64,000 nt of DNA, from contig NC_029541.1 in NCBI RefSeq assembly GCF_001577835.2, positions 4,459,141-4,523,140 on the forward strand, read 5' to 3'. Numbering within the stretch: the stretch's first letter is position 1; the number at the start of each line of letters is the position of its first letter. The position numbers and the translations under genes were made by a program. Origin of the DNA: Coturnix japonica. Its lineage: Eukaryota > Chordata > Aves > Galliformes > Phasianidae. Below are positions 50,821-62,800 of the stretch, one piece after another. The notes under the pieces were generated by a model that saw nothing but the letters and a program-made list of their open reading frames with translations, made no database searches and was not told the origin of the DNA.

Positions 50821-52935
50821 TCACTGCTGACATAAAAATGTAACTGAATTCCTGTCCCTTCTGCAAGTCTGTCCTACCTTACCAGTGTATCAAGCAAGTC
50901 TTTCAATGGGACAATCACCACATCGCAGCCTATCCTTTTCTACAGAACAAACACCACTTTTTCAGTGTGTGGTAAAGATTTTAACTGCAGTTGACTCGAC
51001 TCATAGAAACTTAATGACTTTCTTGGTATACTCTTCTAATTCAGCGCAGGGATTTCAGTCTGACAGCTCATGCCTTTATTTTTTTTTCCTTTATAACATC
51101 TCTTGCATTAAGATTGGCCATGGTGAGTGTACTGCTGACTGACCAGCAATAACTGGTGTGCTGAAGGAGGGCCAGCAAAGACTTCATGGAGTTATGACCC
51201 TTCTGCACAGCGACATAACCCAGTTCATAGCAACCAGCACTGATGTGGCTATACCACGGTACTTTGTTTTCCCAGGAGAGGATTGTTACTTACATCCACT
51301 ACTTACATCTTTGGATTTACCGTCTACTGAACTGTTCTCTACTGTTGCATCTGCACTTGCAAAACTGACAGAAACTGAAGGGGTTTCTCTTAAGCTCCAC
51401 TCTGTAAAATATGTATTAAACAGCAAGCTTTTCTCTGGGAAGAGTTCAGCCATCCAGTCAAAGTGATCAGAGCAGTTCAAGATTATTATAGGACTTGATT
51501 TGTTGTGTGTCTGTTCCGGGAAGTAAGAGTGGAGAGGGTTATTGATAGAAGGGTTTAGTTAGTAAATAGGATTTATTGGTGTTTTTTGGTATGTTTATTG
51601 CCAGCAGGTCATGCTTTGGAAGAAGAGTGGATGCCAATATTAAAGTATTGGAACTTCCAATTGAGTCTCTTCCAAAGGATTATTTTTAAGGTCTTTATTT
51701 TAACCTGACCGGTCTGATGCATGGTTCTCCAACAGAAATACAATCTGCAGTATCAGAGTGAAAACACTTGGCCACCTTTTTGGTAGTATTTCTTGATGTG
51801 TGTTGTAAATCAGTTCTACAGTTCTCATTCTGCATAGAGAGAGGAGCTGTTGAATGATGGTGGAAGCACAGGGCCGCTCAACCTGGTGCATACTGATGTT
51901 TTGGAAGGATTATATACCTGAACAACGCGACGCATTTGCAAATGTTGTGTTAATAATCCAGCATTCTGCTCACCAGTTTTACACGAGGTTTTTTTCTAGC
52001 TATTCTAAAGGCATTAATGGCATTTTGGTGCCTTTGGTTGCTTCTGCCTTAAATTCGTGGCCAGTCAGAGCGCGGTGCTTCTTTCTTTTTCAGTCAGTAA
52101 CTGTAAAGTCCTCACCTGGAATCTCGTGAGGTCACCCATTTCAGGAAACCCATCGCTCTCATTTAGTGAAGGAACAACAAAGTCTTTTCCTTAGTTGAAT
52201 TTGCCGCACTATTTGTAAATACTTTTTTAGCCTCTGTACATTTTGTCAATAGGATTTTCATGTGCTGGAGGAACATTTCTGTGCTGAACTGAGACGGCCT
52301 CCATAACGTTTCTGCTCTTCAGCTGACAGCTAATCTGTGTCCCAGAGCACCCCTCAGGCAGTTGGAAGTTATGGAAGCAGAGATTGTTGCTCTGACATGA
52401 GTTTTTGTTTATTTCTCTTAAATTAGTAATTCTTGGTTTCCTTAAAGAAGTCGTAAACTTCTCCAACACAACTAGAACTCTTTTTTTTTTTCTCCCCCAA
52501 TGAGCCCTTCATATATAGGTTCTCTGATCTGTTGTTGTAGAACGTGTACTAAGGCCTATGGATTCGTGTTACTTAGGAAGCTTTACTGTTAATACTTCAG
52601 ATAAGGACGTGGAGGCCGGAGTGCAGCTGTTGGGTTCCTTACCTGCAGCGGGTCAGTTGTGAGGACGGTCCTTGAGTGATGCTGGAGCACTTCGAGGCTT
52701 TGCATGTTACAAACAGGAGAGAGGGAAAGAATCTTTGTGACTGGATGTGTGTGTGTGTAAGGGGATGGGGGGTGGGGAGGTACTTGCATCATGTAAGGCA
52801 AAGTTTGTATATAGTTTAAAAAGTTTATAATTTTTTTTATATAATGCATTTTTTCAAGTGTATTTTGGTCTTTAATAGATGCAATTGTAAGTACTGTGTA
52901 CACTATCCAGCTAATAAAAGTTTATAAACCAAGCA
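50821..52935 (+). other. NFYA 3' UTR
   Basis: About 2.1 kb of AT-rich sequence follows the NFYA stop and ends at a clear AATAAA (52913-52918). It includes a short TG run (about 52746-52759) and a 12-T run near 52481. I see no other gene here. The length fits the long NFYA 3' UTR known in mammals. Confidence 0.75.
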
Positions 52936-54560
52936 GCGGCGTTGGCTCTGCTTTTAATGCTCCTCCGACTCAATGGCCTCTGAGCTGCAGGAGGAAGGAA
53001 GGCTGCGCTCACTGGGTCAGTGTTATTCTGTGTGTCCTTTGAGTGTGCAAAGAAATTAGCATGGTAGGTTTTGGTTTAAGGCAGTAATGATTTGTGCAGA
53101 AATCTGCTGTGTCTTTAACCTTCCTGGACACCTGTTGGCACAATGCACCTCCTGCCTGAGGGCAGCTCCGGTGTGCATGGAGTCATTCATTATCCCTGAG
53201 GAGGCTTCCAGAAGGGCCAAATGATGTAGAAACAGCCCTGGGGCACAGGGAGCTCCATGGTGCAGGGCTGGAACCTGCTCATGGTCCTGTGAGCATAACA
53301 GGACACTACCTTCACGTTACTGTGCTTCCCAAAGCATTTACTCCTTTGTATTGCTGGTTATCTTCCAGAAGGGTGGTTTATTCTTGTCCCCAACCTCCCT
53401 CGTATGGTGCCATTATCTCTATTTGCTCAAATATGACAGAATGGAGACTGTTAGAGCTTATTTTTTTTGCATTTTGGTACAAAAGGAAGTTTTCCTCTTA
53501 AGAGGATTGGGCAGGCTTTGAGAGGTTTAAGAAATGCTCAGCTTCCATGTCTGCCTGCTAATCCCTCTCAGTCGTGCTGCTCCTTCCACACACGCTGCTC
53601 AGGATCTCTCAGCAGTGCTGTAACTCCAGCAATGATAACAGAAATACCTTTATCAGGGCTGGGGTCCTGCACTGTTAGTTCTTCTGTACAGTGTTGAGTA
53701 GTTGTACGATGCTGCATTGCTGAAGCAGTTCTTGTATGCGTTCATTGTTTGCAAAGCTCTTTGGGTTAATAGCTGCCATGTATATATTTGTATATAAAGC
53801 AAAATACTGTGCTAAGCCTGTTCCTTTGTTCCTCATACAGGGTGTTCATGGAAGAACTGGAATCACTGCTGCAGTTCTTGGGGCTTGGTTCTGCCCTCCA
53901 ATGTGTGTCCCTATAGATGCTGGTCTGCTCCTTTGGGGTGTTGCTGGCAGTTCTGTGGTCATGATAACAAGTGTGATTGTGGGCAAACAGAGCAGAATGA
54001 ATCCTCAAGGACATCGCAGCTGAGGATTCACAAATGCAGAAGAGCATGAAGGGCAGCGGCCCAGGGGAATAAGCAGCATCATAGGCCTGGAGGGAATGCC
54101 CGCAGCACATAATGGGTTATCTGATTACAAAGCCACTCGGATATCGATTTTCACGGCTTCTTGCTTTATTCTTAATTTGAAATTCTTTTCAGTTCCCTAA
54201 CAGGAGCAGGACCAGACTAATTTAAAGCAACCCCTCGCTTTGGAGAGAAGTTCCTGTATCTGCTAATCTTGGGCCAGTCACGGTTGCCAGGATCCTGTCC
54301 CTTATTGCTTCGCTTTCTGTTCTGGTAATCAATATTCTGAGTTGCTGGGGACAGGAGAGAAGTAAGGCAGGAAGTTGAGGACAATTGAGCAGATATTCTG
54401 AAGTGAACAGAACGGGTGGAATTTTGTGCTGCTCGTGTAAAGTGGACACGGTGGATAAGTGGGGAGTTTTCCCTGTTCCTCATGCAGTAACACTTTGCTA
54501 TTCTTTGTATTAATTCAGACCGGTTAAATAAGAAGAAGACCCAACTCAGAGGGTTGAGAA
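52936..54560. other. Interval between NFYA and the TREM genes
   Basis: No supported exon. A 95-codon plus-strand frame (53736-54023) with hydrophobic runs has no splice or family support. AATAAA on the minus strand at 54165-54170 and 54568-54573 could end the TREM-B type gene to the right. Confidence 0.45.
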
Positions 54561-55328
54561 TCTTTGCTTTATTTTGGGAGTTATCCATAATTCCTGGGGG
54601 TGTTTGTGCTTATCACTGTGATAACAGGGTTCAGTAGTTTGATTGGAATGAGTGTAATTTACAGCAGAGCCAAGGCAGAGTTACACTGCAGCATGGGTGA
54701 GATATTAATAAACAAACAGAGAAGTCAAGGAAACCCAAAGTTATACATACGGTCTGAATGAAGACATCTTACATGGGCAAATACTATGCAGCGAAGCCCT
54801 GGTTTAGTGAAACACATTGGGAGCATTGCATGGAACAACTGCTGTGCTATAATTCAGTATGTTCCTCACCACTTTGCTGTTCTGGTCCTAATCAATGGGC
54901 AGTAATTAACATTTCACATGCACATACATAAATGAGTTGGGAGTCCAAAGGGAAGTGCTGTGCTCCCATATCTCACAGCCCAGTGCTGGACCTGCCGCTA
55001 TCACAGCCAGCCTGTTTCCTGGAGTTGGGTTTAGAGCTGCTCCCTGCTTAAAAATAGAGCCCTGTGCAGAAAGCGAATGTGCCGCAGCCTTTCAGTGTTT
55101 GTTCAGCTGAATTGTGCTGCCGTGCTATTAGAAAAGTGTGGTTGTTTTTCAGGGGAGGTTTGTGCATCCATGTGTCTCATCCTCCCAGCAATCCCGTGTG
55201 TGCACAGCTCCAGCAATTGGTTACAAGCGGTTTGTTTCTAAGCTCAGTTCAGCCGCGTTCTGTCCATAAGCTGAAGGCTTTGTGCTGCTTGCTTTCAGTG
55301 CACCTGCTTTTTGCTCTTCAGTTTCTGA

Positions 55329-56633
55329 TCATGGAGTCGCATCATTGAAGATAAGGGTGGCATATTCCACAGGCCCCGTGTGCTGTGAGCTCCCTGGTGC
55401 TTCCTGAAGGAAGAAGACTTTGGGTGAAGGTTGTGTGTTGACATACATGACATCTTCAGGTTTGGGTTGACATTGGTGCCTTATTGCAGCATATATCATG
55501 CTCTCGTTCTGGTCCCCGTCTGGCATTCTACTTGCTTTTTCTCTTCCTTCCTTTAAAAGCAGAAGTTAAAAAAGAAATGCAGCATGTTTTTGGTTCTTTG
55601 TGATCCCCTCGAGTGGTGAGCAGCAGAGCCGGCATTGCTGCATAGCAGAGATCAAACGGAGCACCAGGAATAAGGGATTTCAGATGATCCCTTACCTGCA
55701 GCTCTCCCTTGCTGAATGCAGCATGTCTGTCCAAGTCCATCTCTTTTCCTGCCACAAAAAACAGAGTCTCTCTTGAGCGTTAAACTCACACCCCCATTTT
55801 TTCATTTAAGAAATGAATGTTTCCACTCTCTCTCCCCTGAAGTTTAGTGCAGATGTTGTGTATCACTTTAAACTCAGCCGTATTTCCTTCCCATACGATG
55901 ATACCTCTGAATAAACCATCCTTACCTTCATGGTGCTGGGAGACCAGGCTGCAGGGAAAAGACAAGAGCATTAGAGAGCTTTACCTGCCCTCTTCTTCCC
56001 GATGTAGCTGCTGATGAGTGTCACAGTAGCTACCAGGGCGGCTGTAGCCAGTAAGGAAATCAGTGCCATGACAGCATAGGAAGTCCTGCAAAGGAAAGCA
56101 AGTGTCTCCATTAACCATTTGCAGCACCAGAGTTGACAAGGTTAGTCTGGGAGGAGGTTTTGTGTGTCTGAAATTAGCACACGACTGTTAACCCTGTTGT
56201 GCCTCAACAGGTGTGATTCTGTGAGGTCGGTGCTGATGTAAAGCCACAGAGGATCCATCCCAGCTCGATTTTCTTTGGTTCTTTACAAGCCCGGGGCGTT
56301 TTCAGGAGCCTGAAATCTCTTCCTGCACTCAATTACGGTGCTGCTTAGAGTTCAAAGGCAGCCCTTATCGGGATGCAGGACCCTGCACATGGTCTGTCTT
56401 TGATCGGGATTGTTATGGGTTGCTCTTAGGGTTACATGCTTCTACAAGAGCAGAATCATTGTAACACTGCATGGGTTGTATACTTGTCCCTTCTTAAGCA
56501 GGTAGGAAAGAATAACACAGCAATACTGAGCATCTTCAGTGGAGTCCTCACCTGGAGCTCCTGAAAGCAGTAGGAAACTTGTATGGTTTTAATAAGGCTT
56601 GAGCAGGTTGACCCAGACTCTGTAGGGAGAACC

Positions 56634-56666
<33 letters not shown>

Positions 56667-58853
56667 TATTTCAGCTCTATCACAGCACCGCTCAGATCCT
56701 GCAGTGCATCCAGAACACAATGATTGGAGTCTGGGTATCTTTGTTTTGTTACCTCTGGTCCTTTCTGCTGTCATCTGTGGGGCTGGCATCTATATTCCAT
56801 TTTTCCCCTTGGAAAAGAAAAAAAAAAGCAGAAGTGAATGGCCGTGGTCAGGGTCAGGTGTTTTTCATCGTCACTAAATAGGTGAGCCACAGAAATTGGT
56901 GTCATTTCAGGGAGCAGCGTGAGGGCTGAGCTGCGTTTGGATGCTGCCAGGAAGAAAGTTTCTTAGAAGACAAATCTTGACATCTTTTCCTTAACAAAAG
57001 GGCTCTCGTTATTTACCTCCCCTCCCGCGTTCTTCAGTCAGGTCAGGAAAATCTGATAGTTTCCACTCAGCACGTTCAGTTTTGCTGCTTTCTGCGCCGT
57101 CTAAAAGCAGAAGGGAGGTGTTACATTCGGTTTACTAACAGACAGTGACAAAGAGGTGAAATTCATGGCAACGCTCAGATCTCTCAGAGTCTGTTCCATC
57201 TGCTGATGCTGATGTGAAATGTTGTCAGTGAAGCCGAGTCAGACCGCCCCCCTCCCAAGAACTGGCAGCAATTTGTACCATTAGTATGTATCAGAAAATC
57301 TGTTTGAAAAAGGAAATTCAGGAGTTATCTGCATCTCAGGAAATTTCAAGGCTCAGGAGAGAAGCTCTTTAACACCGACCTACAGCCTTTCTTGGCAGGT
57401 ATTAAGAAATTGCTGACTTTGAGAAGATCATCATTAATTCTTTGATTAACTCACCCAAAACTTTCAGCACGACCCTCCTCAGCAGTTTGTTTCTCCCCTG
57501 GAAATGGCTCTCGAGATGATACTCTCCCGAGTCATTAAGTTGGAGCTTTTTCAGCGACACTGTAATCATTTTCCATGGGAAGTCGTTCATCATTTCAGTC
57601 CTCCCTGCTTTAACAGCACTGTGATCAGCGTTACCTCTGACAACAGGTTGACATCTAATTTGGGACACCATTCTGCACCAAATAAAATGCTGGAGTTCTC
57701 CGACGTTGACTGTCACGGAATAGGAGCAGTGGAGGAACAGAGATTTCCCTTTTTTGGCCAACACTGTTACAGGTTCTAAAGAAAATAGAGTGGTGAATGG
57801 TGAGGATGGAAGACAAGAAAGATCAGCCCCCGTGGTAGTGTGTGTATCACCCTGCAATGGAGCAGAGGCTCCATCAGCACAATCCCAGGGGGATTATGAT
57901 GTCTAGAAATGCCACGTTTAGCTATAAAACAAAACCATGTAAATGCTGCATCGTTATTGATTTATTTGGGTTCCTCCCACCCAGTTGCAGTTGACCACAC
58001 TGCTCACCCTTCGGTGAAACCACCATCTGTATTCTCTGCAGCAAAACCTGCTTCATTCCAACCCAGACTCCGCACTGATATGTGCCAGAGTCCTCTTTTT
58101 GAAGGGCTCTCATCATTACAGAAAACCAGCCGCCTCTGGAGTCTCTGAGCTCAGCTGGATGGTGCAGAGCTCGGGTAGGAGCAGCCCTTCCTTCTGAAGG
58201 GAAGCTCAGGGTTAGGTCTGGACAGTTTCTTTCTGCTTGTTCCTTGCACCAGTATTTCTTCTCACGTAAATACTTTTGCACGTCGTATGAGCAGTTGGCT
58301 CTGAACGTCTCTCCCTGGACTTGCAGAAACACTCGTGTGTCCTCTCCTGCCACGTGTGATCCTTGAAAGGAAGAAAATCCTGTGTGAGGAGTTCTCTGTC
58401 TCTGCAGGTTTGCATAGAAAAACATCCATGCCCAGAGTTGGTGCCACCACCCTCTGTCCATTGTTATTCATATTGTTCCTCTCTGTGCACTCAGCATTGC
58501 TGGCTGTACAAAAGCAAACAGCAGCTCACCTGCCTCATGTTGCTCACGGTACCTCATCCATCATGGTTTCAGGAGGAAATAACACACACAGCTTTCCCTC
58601 CCCATACGCTGGGTGATTTCAGACTGAGAAACTGAAGCTTATGTAAATAAAACAAACCAATTTCAGGCTGAACATCTCCTCTTGTTGACATCTGGCAGCC
58701 CTGTCCTGTGCCTGGCCACAGATGGTCTGAATAAAGAGTGTTCAAGCAAATAGCAGCGTGTGGTGCGTGCAGCAGCACTGAGAGCTCCGCAGAGGGATAC
58801 GAAGCCTTACCTGGTAGCACCAGCAGGAGCAGCAGGGCTGGAAAACGGCCCAT
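55329..58853 (-). CDS. TREM-B1: TREM-B type inhibitory receptor with two V-type Ig domains and an ITIM tail
   Basis: A TREM-family type I membrane receptor, expected on myeloid cells. Minus-strand exons are 58853-58811 (signal peptide MGRFPALLLLLVLPG), 58361-58008 (V domain 1), 57775-57455 (V domain 2), 57100-57017 and 56807-56753 (stalk), 56085-55985 (membrane helix and GKKRA), 55748-55696 (juxtamembrane tail) and 55550-55329 (tail). Phases chain as 1,1,1,1,2,1,0, giving about 410 residues. Domain 1 has NCSYD, the KKYWCK motif and DSGTYQC. Domain 2 lacks the last of these cysteines. The membrane helix has no charged residue, so DAP12 pairing is not expected. The tail has Tyr357 (MIYAAI, ITIM-like), Tyr373 (MYVNT, a YxN Grb2-type site) and Tyr400 (VEYATL, a canonical ITIM). 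Chicken TREM-B1 was described with two Ig domains and ITIM signalling. The exact name is my inference. Confidence 0.85.
55926..55948 (-). other. Candidate alternative 23-nt exon in the TREM-B type gene
   Basis: On the minus strand TCTTTTCCCTGCAG precedes and GTAAGG follows a 23-base segment encoding AWSPSTMK when entered in phase 1. It leaves in phase 0, exactly like the 53-nt exon downstream. Either exon alone keeps the ITIM exon in frame, and both together would not. Confidence 0.45.
56637..56664. repeat. (TG)14 microsatellite
   Basis: Fourteen perfect TG units lie in the intron between the second stalk exon and the membrane exon of the TREM-B type gene. Simple repeats of this kind are often polymorphic in length. 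Confidence 0.97.
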
Positions 58854-58859
58854 CCTGCA

Positions 58860-59230
58860 GCAGAAAGTGGGATATGGCAAAGGGAGGAGAATGGATCGCG
58901 GGGCTTCGTTACCACTGAGGGATTCTGTGGTGCAGAGGAAGCTAAACTTGCTTTGTCATTTACAGTTGTCTGCTGCCTGGAGTGATGATGGCAGTTTGGA
59001 GCTGCTCAGAACATCTTTTAACCACAAGCTGCCTTCTTGGGTGGGAAGGCTGCTCTGTGTTCACTGGCTGCTTTTTGGCTTTAAATACATAGCTGTGTGG
59101 ATGGCTGTATTTAGCAGTTGGGCTGTGGGGCTGCAAAATAAGCGTTTTCAGACTCTATCCCTGTTCAGAAGTGCCCAACGTGATGGAGGCAGTGAGTGAC
59201 CCTACATGAAGTGTTCCCTCTTATCTGGGT
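58860..59230. other. Spacer between the two TREM genes
   Basis: This is the upstream flank of the TREM-B type gene and the downstream flank of TREM2. No exon is seen. It must contain the TREM-B promoter, but I cannot identify a TATA box or other decisive element. Confidence 0.4.
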
Positions 59231-59232
59231 GA

Positions 59233-59306
59233 TTTATTGTGAGCTGTTGTGCTCCAACCCTTTATCACGAATCCACACTATGTAAGGTAACCAGTTTGAT
59301 TTTATT
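59233..59306 (-). terminator. Candidate TREM2 polyadenylation signals
   Basis: TTTATT on the plus strand at 59233-59238 and 59301-59306 gives AATAAA on the minus strand, 565-640 bases after the TREM2 stop. Confidence 0.45.
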
Positions 59307-59870
59307 TAGCTTTGTAGGCAATGCAGGAAGAAGTGTGAGTGGCCCTGGGGCTGGGTTCTTCTTTGGACAGGTAATTGCAGCTTCCTTTGGGGGCACGATG
59401 AACAGTGATCCCCTTGGGAAGGTAGAACCAAGCTCAGAGCTGTGTGCAGATCACATCCCTTTGTTATGTTCTGCAGTCGTGTATTTCTTTCCACTCTGAC
59501 TGTCTGCTAAGGATCTACTCTGTGCAAAGAGATCTTTGGGATCTTAGGATCTACTCTGAGATGGCACAGCACTGATGGATCTCACCCGAGGAGGGGATAA
59601 GCACTTGAAATAAGTGCCTGGTAACACAGTGCAGTTACTGGCTGTGACTGGAGGTGACAGCAGAGCACTGCATTGCCATTAGTATGGCAAAACATCAGAC
59701 TTTACGGACAGGAGCAATGAGAGAAGATGGTAGATGGTGATATTCCCTCTCCACAGGTTTGTCAGTCCCTGTGTTTAGTGGGCAGTGCTTTTCTTTCTTA
59801 CAGCAGGTGGCAAAGCTTTGCTGGATAAAGCTCGGTGTTCGTTTCCCTGTTGATTCTCTTTGGTTGGGCT

Positions 59871-62800
59871 CTAAGCAGAGCTCTCCCACGAGGGGCCGAT
59901 TCCATGTCCATGCTCCACGAGGTCACCAGGGAAACGAGGGACCTGCTGTTCATTCAAGCTTGGCTTCTTCTGCTCTGCCTCCCTGTTTTTCCTGCTGTTG
60001 CTAATGATAAAGATCAGCACAGCCACCACAAACTTCGTAGCCAGTAATCCAGCAATGGTGTAGAGGACCGTGAAATCAGCTTCGGGAGGGATGCTATGGA
60101 GAAACATAAACACAACAAAATGAGGCTTAGCAAGGAACAAGTTGGTTCAACCTTTAAATAAACTCTTGTATTTTGACAGGATAAAAGTGCGAAGGTGGTA
60201 ACAGCTCCTGTGTGTGGTACTCCCTGCCTGGGCACAACAGCCTGCGAGGTTAGAGCAGCTGCAATAGGTTTTAACTGCAAGATCCCATGTATGGAGAAAT
60301 GATCTGCAGGATCTGGTTTGCCTGGCCCTGCAACTCTGCTTTCTGTTCAGAAACTGTGCAGCAGCTACAAGAGTTGTCATGCATTAGGAAGGGGCAGAGA
60401 ATATGCCCATGGTGGTGCTATTCTTCTCAGCTTCAAACGGGATTACAGGTGCTGATCTAGTTTAGTGTTAGATGAAGAAATATTGAGGTTTACCTGGAGC
60501 TGCTCTGCACAGCACTGGGCTCCTCTGGGATTTGGGTCTCCAGGGCAGCTGGTGACAGAAACAGAACGGTTCAGTCTACAGATAGGTGATATTCATGTGA
60601 TATTCAATGGTGTCACAAAACCAGCGCCCCAGGTAGGCACAGATAGACAAAGTGAGGCTGGGCACTGGGAGGTTGTTCTGTGTGGAGGCAGATGAGCCGT
60701 GTTACATGTCCTGCAGCACTGAGTTTGTGTTGCTGTCAATTGGGAAATAAAAACAGGCTCGGGACTTCCTTAGAGACAGACAAGAGTAAATATTTACCAG
60801 AGTCCAGCCCTGGTGCCTGCAGGGACGTGGAACTGAAGTAGGAACCCATGAAACTCAGAGCCCCGGGACCCACCTGTCAGCACATCCACCTGCACCGTCC
60901 GCAGGGTGCTGGTCTCCCCCAGGTACTCAGTCCTGCACTGGTACAGCCCGGCATCCTGCTTCCTCAGCCTCCTCATGGTCACTGTCAGGACCCCGTCCTG
61001 GATGTTGTCGCTGATGGACGTGGTGCCGTTCCTGTTCCTCAGGAAGGGCAGCCAGAAGCGCCGGGCGCTCACCACGTGTTGGCATTTGCTGCCATTGATC
61101 TGCCTGCACCAGCTCTTCTCCCTCCACCGCTGCTGCCGGGGGTTGTAGGTGCAGTTCACAGATATGGTTCCCCCCTCCATTCCATACACCGTAGTGATGT
61201 TCTGTGCAGCGCAGGATGCTACGAGAGGAGGAGAAGCTGGTGAGCCACAACTTCACATCTACCCATCCCTTACTACTACAATTGTGCTGAACAAATGTTG
61301 CTTTCCTCTCCTACAGCTCTCATGATGGTAAAAACACAGTGTACTCAGGTTCAGCCCTCCTTGAAATAAGGCTGCAGTGAAGCCATTGGCTGCTGCCATT
61401 TGGCTCTTGCCAAGCAGCTTTTCCTGTGGGACTTTGCAGATGTTCTGAAGCTCAGCAGATTGTGGTCCTCATCTTCCCCTTCTGGCCGCTTTCATTGCAG
61501 CCTGGAGCTCGGCGTTGTCACACTTGCTGTGGTCACTGAGCACAGCAATGGGAGACACTTTGTCAGCATGATGAGGGGATTTAAAGAGGAACTTGTATTT
61601 TCCTCCAATCTGGAGGGGCACAAAGCTGGGTTTGTGCTGTGGTTGGAAGGGGCCTCAAAACAGCTTCGGCAGGTGCTGAAATCAAAGTGAGATACAAACA
61701 AGCGTGCAGCTGTATGGCAGGTTGCTTCTTATTCGCATTCCTGGCTTCTGATTCCGGAGTCTTTGCAGATGGTTTCATCCTGTCCTTTATAACAGCCTAT
61801 TAATTTTAATCCTGTTGAGAACTGCTCTGCACCGCTTGGCTTTTTTTTTGTTCTAGTTCCTTATTTCTAATTTCCATTTCCTCCTTATAGTGGGCAAAGG
61901 CAGAAGGGAAAGACTATTAATACTTAGAAAGAGAAGTGCAGCCTGTTATTTCTGGAAATCTACGTAGATTCTGTGGCAAGATAAATAAGGCTAAAACAGA
62001 AGTCAATTAAAACATGGGTTGTTGTGAGGCCTTTGTGTTGGCAGAGCCTTATCATAAAACATCTTACAATAACTGCAGACCTTCTGAGAGCTTTGTGAGC
62101 TGGGAAAATAGAAAAGCTGAAGGTCTTTCAGGCTTTGCTGGAGGAAGGCATAAAAATGGGTCTGTGCTCTCCAGTCCTCCAACACCTGCAAAGCTCCATC
62201 ACAGAAGGCTTTACCCCCCCCACTAAGAAAGAGCAGACTATCAGCTGAGAATATCAGCTGAGAACTCCAGCTGGATCCGTGCTGTGTTTCCCATTGCTCT
62301 CCAAGCTGAAAATAAGCAAAGACTGGGAGTGTTATTCTCTACAGCGATGCTCTCCCTAGCTCGTGTATTCCTTTGTGATGCCCAAAGGATGCCTCTCCTT
62401 CACTGAGTTCTATTTTCCTCCTGTTGAACCGCAGCAGCTGCAGTTTATGTTCAACCTCCTACGAAAGCAAACAAATAGAATTTAGCAGTTTCACTCTGAG
62501 GAAGCACACAAGGCTTTGGTGAGCGACGTTTCATCTTCTGACTCAAAGGGATCCCTGTGAGGAAAGCTGAGTGTTTGGGTCAGAGAATGGGAGAACCATT
62601 TCAGAATCATTAGAAGTCGTCTGTTCCAACTCCCCCGCAGTGCACAGGGACACCCCAGCTCCATCAGTGCTCACAGCCCCATCCCTGCCCATGGGGGTCT
62701 CCAGGGATGGGAGCTGTGCAGCTCCTCACTGCCCTCATCACAGTCAGTGTTATTCTTACATGTAGTAAATGCTTGTAGTGCTTTATCCAAAGAGCTGCGT

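Noticed and set aside
53736-54023. A 95-codon frame with hydrophobic runs between NFYA and the TREM genes
   Set aside because: No recognisable family, no promoter and no partner exon. Hydrophobic runs are easily produced by T-rich DNA.
56636-56881. Two frames beginning with repeated Val-Cys
   Set aside because: They start inside the (TG)14 microsatellite and then run antisense through a stalk exon of the TREM-B type gene.
59510-59570. Direct repeat of GGATCTACTCTG
   Set aside because: Two 12-base copies about 40 bases apart with no inverted ends or element between them. Not enough to call a mobile element.
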